DNA from: a virus
Reading direction: 5' to 3' (one strand)
Virus record (IMG/VR): IMGVR_UViG_3300025274_000055
Coordinates: 1 to 26,630 of that record
DNA length: 26,630 nt
In this document: piece by piece, positions 22,539-26,630 of the stretch
Position numbering within the stretch: the stretch's first letter is position 1
Layout: the number at the start of each line of letters is the position of its first letter
Program-made: the position numbers and the translations under genes
The notes under the pieces: model-generated
The model's database searches: none
The model's input: only the letters and a program-made list of their open reading frames with translations
Told to the model about the DNA's origin: nothing

Positions 22539-24824
22539 TTACCTTCTCCCATCAGGTCGTAATCCCAGACGGAGGTCGCCCAAGGTCCAGGTTATATTCG
22601 TCGTATCGCTCTCAATTCGTAAGGCAGCTTGCCTCGAACGGCTCCGCAGGAAAGACTGCTGAGTGGACGCCTTAACGGCATTTGTAGAGTTCGTTGCGAG
22701 ACTATCTCCAGGGTAGTTCCTCGTTTTCAGGATATAGTTCACGGAAGCGTCTGCATCGGTACTGGTTATGTCTATATCCGGTATCAAACGATCCACGAAC
22801 ATGAATTGCTCACCATCTCCAAGATCGAAATCAGCGGATTCAATGAAAGATGTCATGGCGGTGCCATCGTCATCATCGCCGCTTTCGTGAACGTAGACAT
22901 AGTTCGTGCTGCTTACTTGGCCGGAGCCCCTTGGATTGTTGTGAATTCCGTAGTCTACCCACGCAGTTCTGGAAAGGGTTCCCAGATCCCATGTGTTCTC
23001 CGTGAAATTGAACTTAACGTAGCGGTCTATTTCGGACGCATCGGCACTCGGGTAGAACCAGAACACCTCGTCAAACATCTTGTTGGATGCAGCGAAGCAT
23101 TTGAAATTCTGTTCTAGATTGATGTCATCAAACACGTAACGAAGGAGGGTGCAGGGAATAACCTGGATACGGCCCGTGTAGACGTAGAAATTCTCCCGGT
23201 CCATCCAGAATACCTTGTCTCCCACAGTTGTGACGGCATTTGGCCCTATTATTGACACATTGTTTGCCAGCATACTGACGCCAAAAGTAAATGGCGGTCC
23301 CACAAAACGCATGGCATGAAGAGAGGTATCCGTCCAAACCAGCATTTCCTGGCGTGTTTTCTGGGCAGAGATTATCTCGGAACCAGAGGAAATCCTCTGG
23401 GATCCTGCTGTGTTGGTAGCGGTGGGGGTCCAATCAAAAGGACCTTCCTGATCTGACCAGCGGATCATTAACAGGTCTTGGGCCGTCTCGTTTATGGGGT
23501 TGCATCCAAAACATACAACATGCCTATCTGCGCCAGAAACCATAAGTCTTCGGGTAATGGTCGGGGCATCCGAGGCTCCGGTCTGCGAGGCAAAGGTCGT
23601 GGCCCTGTTTCCCAGACCAAGGGTCTTGTCCCAATAATAAGGTGGACCGTCATGGACATTAAACGCAAGATCTTCGCCCCAGTTATCTTGAGCCCACAGC
23701 CGAATATTTGATCCTGATTCTGCGGCGGTGGCCGAGGCGTGCCCGAATCCTACAAAGTCATTGGCTTCTTTAACTGTTGCACCATCATCATGGGCCGCTG
23801 CCGTAGTTCCTCTGGCTGCCCTGGCGACTCCCGCGTTAATCGTATTGGATGATTTGCCCGTGTACTGGAGTAATTCATCGTCAATCAGGACAAGTCCAAC
23901 AAAGGTTATGGTAGCCCCGCTGGAGGAACTCGCCGCCGTAGTGCCGTCGTCCGCCCTTGTCAGATCCCCAAAGACATTCCCTGCATTGGTTCCATAGCGA
24001 ATGTTTTCGCTTCCGATCTTAATGGTACCTTTACTAGGAAACCCCGTTGTACTGGAGCCCGCTATGGTGGAGCTTGAGGCAGTCAAATCTGCGGTGGTGG
24101 TAGTAGACGCTGTCTCGAAGTCCGAGGCACTCGTCAGAATGAAAGTTGTGTCAGAATCGCTTATCCCGCCACTGTCATTGAGGGTAGTTTGTGCATAGCC
24201 TGTGCTAAGTCCACCCCAAAGACCCGCCCCAAAACCAGTGCCAGTTACAACCGTGTCGAGACCTGTGTTTATCTGATAAGTGGCAACGACAGAGGAGCCT
24301 CCGCCAGCGGTGGACCCGGAAGAAGCTGAACCCGCTGTTGTTATCGTGTAACTGTTCGAGTCTATGAGAGTAAGCTCATGTTCCGTGTTCAACTGGGCTG
24401 CTGTGATCCCATCCGTAGTCGTTGCCCCGCTTAACGTGACGAAGTCTCCATTAACCGCGCCATGGCTAGGGGCGGTCACAGTCACCACTGCGCTACTAGC
24501 TGCACCTGTTTTAAGGGGATTTGCTCCAAGAGTAGTTGTAGCTCGGATAGGGGTAACATCGTTGTATCCCCCACCCTCTTCTATATAGAACTTGGTCTCT
24601 GTCCCAAGGCCCATGTACTTGGAGCCGCTTAACGCGGCCCATACATGAAGAGACCGGCCCGTTCCTTCTATAGTGTTGCTACTAAGACGGGTCCATCCGC
24701 CCATTTTCTCGGGTCGCCCTTTGCGGAACCGAACTAGGTCGGAATTATACCAACCGTTCTCATCTCCGTAGGACGTAGTTTCCCTGTTAACCCCAGGACG
24801 AAACTGTATCTTTGACAAGGGCAT
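22539..24824 (-). CDS. Tail stabilisation protein, P22 gp10-like
   Basis: The 761-aa product starts with FRPGVNRETTSYGDENGWYN and VRFRKGRPEKMGGW (residues 8-44), the hallmark N-terminus of P22 gp10-type stabilisation proteins, which close the portal channel. The C-terminal half has the matching propeller-like pattern (KVFWMDRENFYVYTG, EVFWFYPS, KFNFTENTWDLGTL). Between about 95 and 355 sits an extra Ser/Thr/Gly-rich beta region with two related units (GTIKIGSENIRYGTNAGN and LVLIDDELLQYTGKSSN), which makes this longer than P22 gp10 (472 aa). ATG 24824 has GGAAG about eight bases before it and lies one base after the upstream stop. Confidence 0.87.
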   Translation of the reverse strand: MPLSKIQFRPGVNRETTSYGDENGWYNSDLVRFRKGRPEKMGGWTRLSSNTIEGTGRSLHVWAALSGSKYMGLGTETKFYIEEGGGYNDVTPIRATTTLGANPLKTGAASSAVVTVTAPSHGAVNGDFVTLSGATTTDGITAAQLNTEHELTLIDSNSYTITTAGSASSGSTAGGGSSVVATYQINTGLDTVVTGTGFGAGLWGGLSTGYAQTTLNDSGGISDSDTTFILTSASDFETASTTTTADLTASSSTIAGSSTTGFPSKGTIKIGSENIRYGTNAGNVFGDLTRADDGTTAASSSSGATITFVGLVLIDDELLQYTGKSSNTINAGVARAARGTTAAAHDDGATVKEANDFVGFGHASATAAESGSNIRLWAQDNWGEDLAFNVHDGPPYYWDKTLGLGNRATTFASQTGASDAPTITRRLMVSGADRHVVCFGCNPINETAQDLLMIRWSDQEGPFDWTPTATNTAGSQRISSGSEIISAQKTRQEMLVWTDTSLHAMRFVGPPFTFGVSMLANNVSIIGPNAVTTVGDKVFWMDRENFYVYTGRIQVIPCTLLRYVFDDINLEQNFKCFAASNKMFDEVFWFYPSADASEIDRYVKFNFTENTWDLGTLSRTAWVDYGIHNNPRGSGQVSSTNYVYVHESGDDDDGTAMTSFIESADFDLGDGEQFMFVDRLIPDIDITSTDADASVNYILKTRNYPGDSLATNSTNAVKASTQQSFLRSRSRQAALRIESDTTNITWTLGDLRLGLRPDGRR

Positions 24825-24825
24825 C

Positions 24826-25056
24826 TTATATCTTCCAAAGCATCCCAACCATCAGGATAATCACCGCTCCAGCAGAAGTAATCATAATCAACTCAAGACG
24901 CTTTATTCGCTCAATGGTCTCTTTCCACCGTTCAGCACAGACCGCTTCATGGGTATTTAGTTTCGCCTGAACTTCTTTAACTGTCGCCATTACCTGTGAC
25001 CCTAACTTAGAATAATCATAATAAACGCCTCTGAAGAAAGGACGCAGGTGTCTCAT
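24826..25056 (-). CDS. Small membrane protein with coiled coil (XhlA-like)
   Basis: From ATG 25056, in TAATG overlap with the upstream stop, the product is 76 aa; an internal ATG at 24990 would give 54 aa and better matches the family's usual start (ATVKEVQAKLNTHEAVCAER). The core is an amphipathic helix (about 25-55, ERWKETIERIKRLE) followed by one C-terminal membrane segment (LIMITSAGAVIILMVGMLW). This outline resembles XhlA-type proteins that work with holins in lysis, but also other phage membrane proteins. Both starts remain possible. Confidence 0.65.
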   Translation of the reverse strand: MRHLRPFFRGVYYDYSKLGSQVMATVKEVQAKLNTHEAVCAERWKETIERIKRLELIMITSAGAVIILMVGMLWKI

Positions 25057-25364
25057 TATTCTGGTTTCGGATGTGCTGCCTTCACCGCTGCAATAGTATC
25101 TTTCCAGGTAGTCGTTCCGTTGACTTGATCCCAGTATTGCATGTCAAGCTGATCGCCAACGGCAGGATATGCAGTCTCTCGTGTTCTTGCATATTCTTGG
25201 GCGTCATATTCTGACTGTAGCTCTGCCTGTTTAGCAACAATCTGCTCGGCGGTAATGTTGTTGGGATTGCCATCATGCCAAGTGATTTGGTTAATGTCTT
25301 CTGCATTAATAGAAACTTGAGCAGTGGAATCGAGCTCAAGGATTGCTCTAGCAATATTTGTCAT
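25056..25364 (-). CDS. Tail-fibre-associated chaperone-like small protein
   Basis: The 102-aa product has an acidic N-terminal half (WHDGNPNNITAEQIVAKQAE) and ends with YARTRETAYPAVGDQLDM, YWDQVNGTTTWKDTIAAVKA and HPKP. That C-terminal pattern is common in phage proteins encoded just after tail fibres and sometimes labelled XkdW-like. The ATG forms an ATGA overlap with the tail-fibre stop, so the pair is translationally coupled, as expected for a fibre chaperone or assembly factor. The role is inferred from place and pattern. Confidence 0.72.
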   Translation of the reverse strand: MTNIARAILELDSTAQVSINAEDINQITWHDGNPNNITAEQIVAKQAELQSEYDAQEYARTRETAYPAVGDQLDMQYWDQVNGTTTWKDTIAAVKAAHPKPE

Positions 25365-26630
25365 GCCCCTATCTCCATAACGATTATGGACGTTGGCACT
25401 CGGCCCTCATTGTCAGCGTCAGAGTCATCGCCGGAACGTCCAACCACCATGGTGCCCTCACCCCCAATTCGCGCTTGAGCTTTGTAGGTTGTCGAAGAAG
25501 TTGAGGAGGGGGAATCCACATACGCAATACTTACGCCGTAAGCAATCCCATTGGCAGACCTACTCGGCCCAATGGTTGTCGATGCTCGTACTCGGCTGCT
25601 GGCCGCATCACCTATAAATATTTCGGTCGAGCCTCTCACAAGCGATAAGTAAGCATTAGCATTACCCGTGGAGGAATTACCAACAAAACCAGTAAGAAGA
25701 ACCAGAACCTTACTACTTGTCGCCGCCGGAGTAATATCTACAGTGACATCGGTGACATCGGTAAAACTTGTGGATGTTGTAGTAAATGTGTCTGTCTTCG
25801 TCGCTTGAACCACTTGTAGAATTTTTCCCCCTGACAGTGCCTCCGACTGCCAAGTGCTGCCTGTTGACGTTAAAACTTGGCCGTCCGCTCCTGGAGCAAT
25901 TACCTGAAAGGCGGAGGTTCCGTTGCCTAAGAGTACATTGTTTGCGGTAAATGTACTGGCTCCCGTGCCACCGTTAGCTACGCTTAAATCAGTCCCTAAA
26001 GTTAGCGCCCCAACTATCTCTACGCCCGTTGCGCCCGTTGCAATTTTGATAACCGCAGTGTCAGCGTCGTTCTTAATGGTAACATCGTTTGTGCTTCCCT
26101 GGCCTGTAAGAATAAGACCTTCCGCAGCGGTGTAACCCATTGTGGCATTATCGCCAGCGGCGGTGTCCCCATCAGCATTTACCGTAGATGCTGTTACATC
26201 TCCTACGATGTCTACATTGGTAGCACCTGTGGCGATTGTGATTACGTCAGCATCAGCGTCGTTCTTGATCGTAACATCATTGGTCGAACCCTGGCCTGTA
26301 AGGATCAGTCCTTCGGCAGAAGTGTAACCAAGAGCAGCATCATCTCCCGCTGCGGTGTCGCCAGTAGCGCCTACCGTCCCACCAGCCGTAATGTCTCCTA
26401 CAACCGTGACATCTGTGCCTCCTGTAGGAATTTCTAAGACATCAGCGTCAGCATCATTCTTGATCGTAACGTCATTGGTCGAACCCTGACCTGTAAGGAT
26501 AAGACCTTCAGCGGAAGTGTACCCAACTGCGGCTTTATCACTGGCGGCAGTATCACCTAACGCATTAAAGGTTCCGCTAGAGGTAATGTCTCCAGAAGCT
26601 GTTATGGTAGCGAGGGCCAAGTTGGACAGA
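25361..26630 (-). CDS. Tail fibre protein, 5' end cut off by the window
   Basis: At least 422 codons are present and the frame stays open to the right edge, so the TTG at 26620 is unlikely to be the start. Three repeats of about 64 residues (GDTAA, GYTSAEGLILTGQGSTNDV, TIKNDAD...) form the shaft, followed by VANGGTGASTFTANNVLLGN and a segment ending GADGQVLTSTGSTWQSE, a joint found in many phage fibres. The last about 150 residues (LQVVQATKTDTFTTTSTSFT to VMEIGA) form a beta-rich tip that likely binds the host receptor. It is coupled to the chaperone-like gene downstream by ATGA. Receptor and host cannot be inferred from the sequence. Confidence 0.87.
   Translation of the reverse strand, partial: LSNLALATITASGDITSSGTFNALGDTAASDKAAVGYTSAEGLILTGQGSTNDVTIKNDADADVLEIPTGGTDVTVVGDITAGGTVGATGDTAAGDDAALGYTSAEGLILTGQGSTNDVTIKNDADADVITIATGATNVDIVGDVTASTVNADGDTAAGDNATMGYTAAEGLILTGQGSTNDVTIKNDADTAVIKIATGATGVEIVGALTLGTDLSVANGGTGASTFTANNVLLGNGTSAFQVIAPGADGQVLTSTGSTWQSEALSGGKILQVVQATKTDTFTTTSTSFTDVTDVTVDITPAATSSKVLVLLTGFVGNSSTGNANAYLSLVRGSTEIFIGDAASSRVRASTTIGPSRSANGIAYGVSIAYVDSPSSTSSTTYKAQARIGGEGTMVVGRSGDDSDADNEGRVPTSIIVMEIGA
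26009..26557 (-). repeat. Three tandem about 64-residue repeats in the tail fibre
   Basis: Units begin near 26557, 26362 and 26170 (195- and 192-bp spacing). Each encodes GDTAA, a GYTSAEG-type turn, the nearly invariant ILTGQGSTNDVTIKNDAD and a degenerate TGxTxVxxVG end. High DNA similarity in the invariant core suggests recent duplication or gene conversion. More copies may exist beyond the right edge. Confidence 0.9.

Noticed and set aside
26618-26620. TTG as the tail-fibre start
   Set aside because: The same frame is open through the last codons of the window (Leu-Ser-Asn-Leu), no ribosome site is present and the fibre lacks its usual N-terminal attachment domain, so the gene is truncated by the edge.

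Overview
The window is a stretch of a tailed-phage genome with podovirus-like (short-tailed) character, probably infecting a Gram-negative bacterium and most like marine virome phages. The evidence is a P22 gp10-like tail-stabilisation protein, two very large virion proteins of the size seen in DNA-ejection machinery, an M15-type endolysin candidate, a holin, and a compact replication module with a family A DNA polymerase. Genes are packed with 0-50 bp overlaps or gaps, often as ATGA or TAATG junctions. There are no rRNA genes, no tRNA genes that I could see, no CRISPR array and no insertion sequence. Terminase, portal and capsid genes are not here and must lie outside the window.

Layout. Almost everything is on the minus strand, so modules read right to left. 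(1) 26630-10423, minus strand, virion and lysis block: a repeat-containing tail fibre (cut by the right edge), a chaperone-like small protein, a small coiled-coil membrane protein, the gp10-like stabilisation protein, a holin, two small proteins, a 585-aa virion protein, a Gln-rich virion protein, an acidic Met-rich protein, the 917-aa and 1538-aa virion proteins, and an M15 peptidase. (2) 8487-10419, plus strand island: a SNF2-type helicase, an unrecognised 104-aa protein and a 57-aa predicted lipoprotein, the last two in DNA of lower G+C. (3) 8397-1, minus strand, replication module: an unrecognised 191-aa protein, an SSB-like protein, an intrinsic terminator, an archaeo-eukaryotic-type (AEP) primase, an XRE regulator, a UvrD-like helicase, DUF7768-like and DUF6378-like proteins, family A DNA polymerase, a ribbon-helix-helix protein missed by simple ORF cut-offs, an MT-A70 adenine methyltransferase, and an unresolved left edge.

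How it may work together. Modules 2 and 3 diverge from a 71-81 bp region that holds two overlapping sigma70-like promoters and an inverted repeat. Polymerase, primase, SSB-like protein and two translocases would form the replisome; no DnaB/gp4-type hexameric helicase is visible in this window. The primase and the SSB-like protein both end in acidic peptides finishing in Pro-Phe, like the bacterial SSB C-terminal tip, which suggests docking on shared partners. The polymerase has Leu at the position equivalent to E. coli Phe762. Lysis functions are scattered: holin and a membrane protein sit among tail genes, the endolysin candidate is translationally coupled to the 1538-aa virion gene, and a lipoprotein lies convergent to it.
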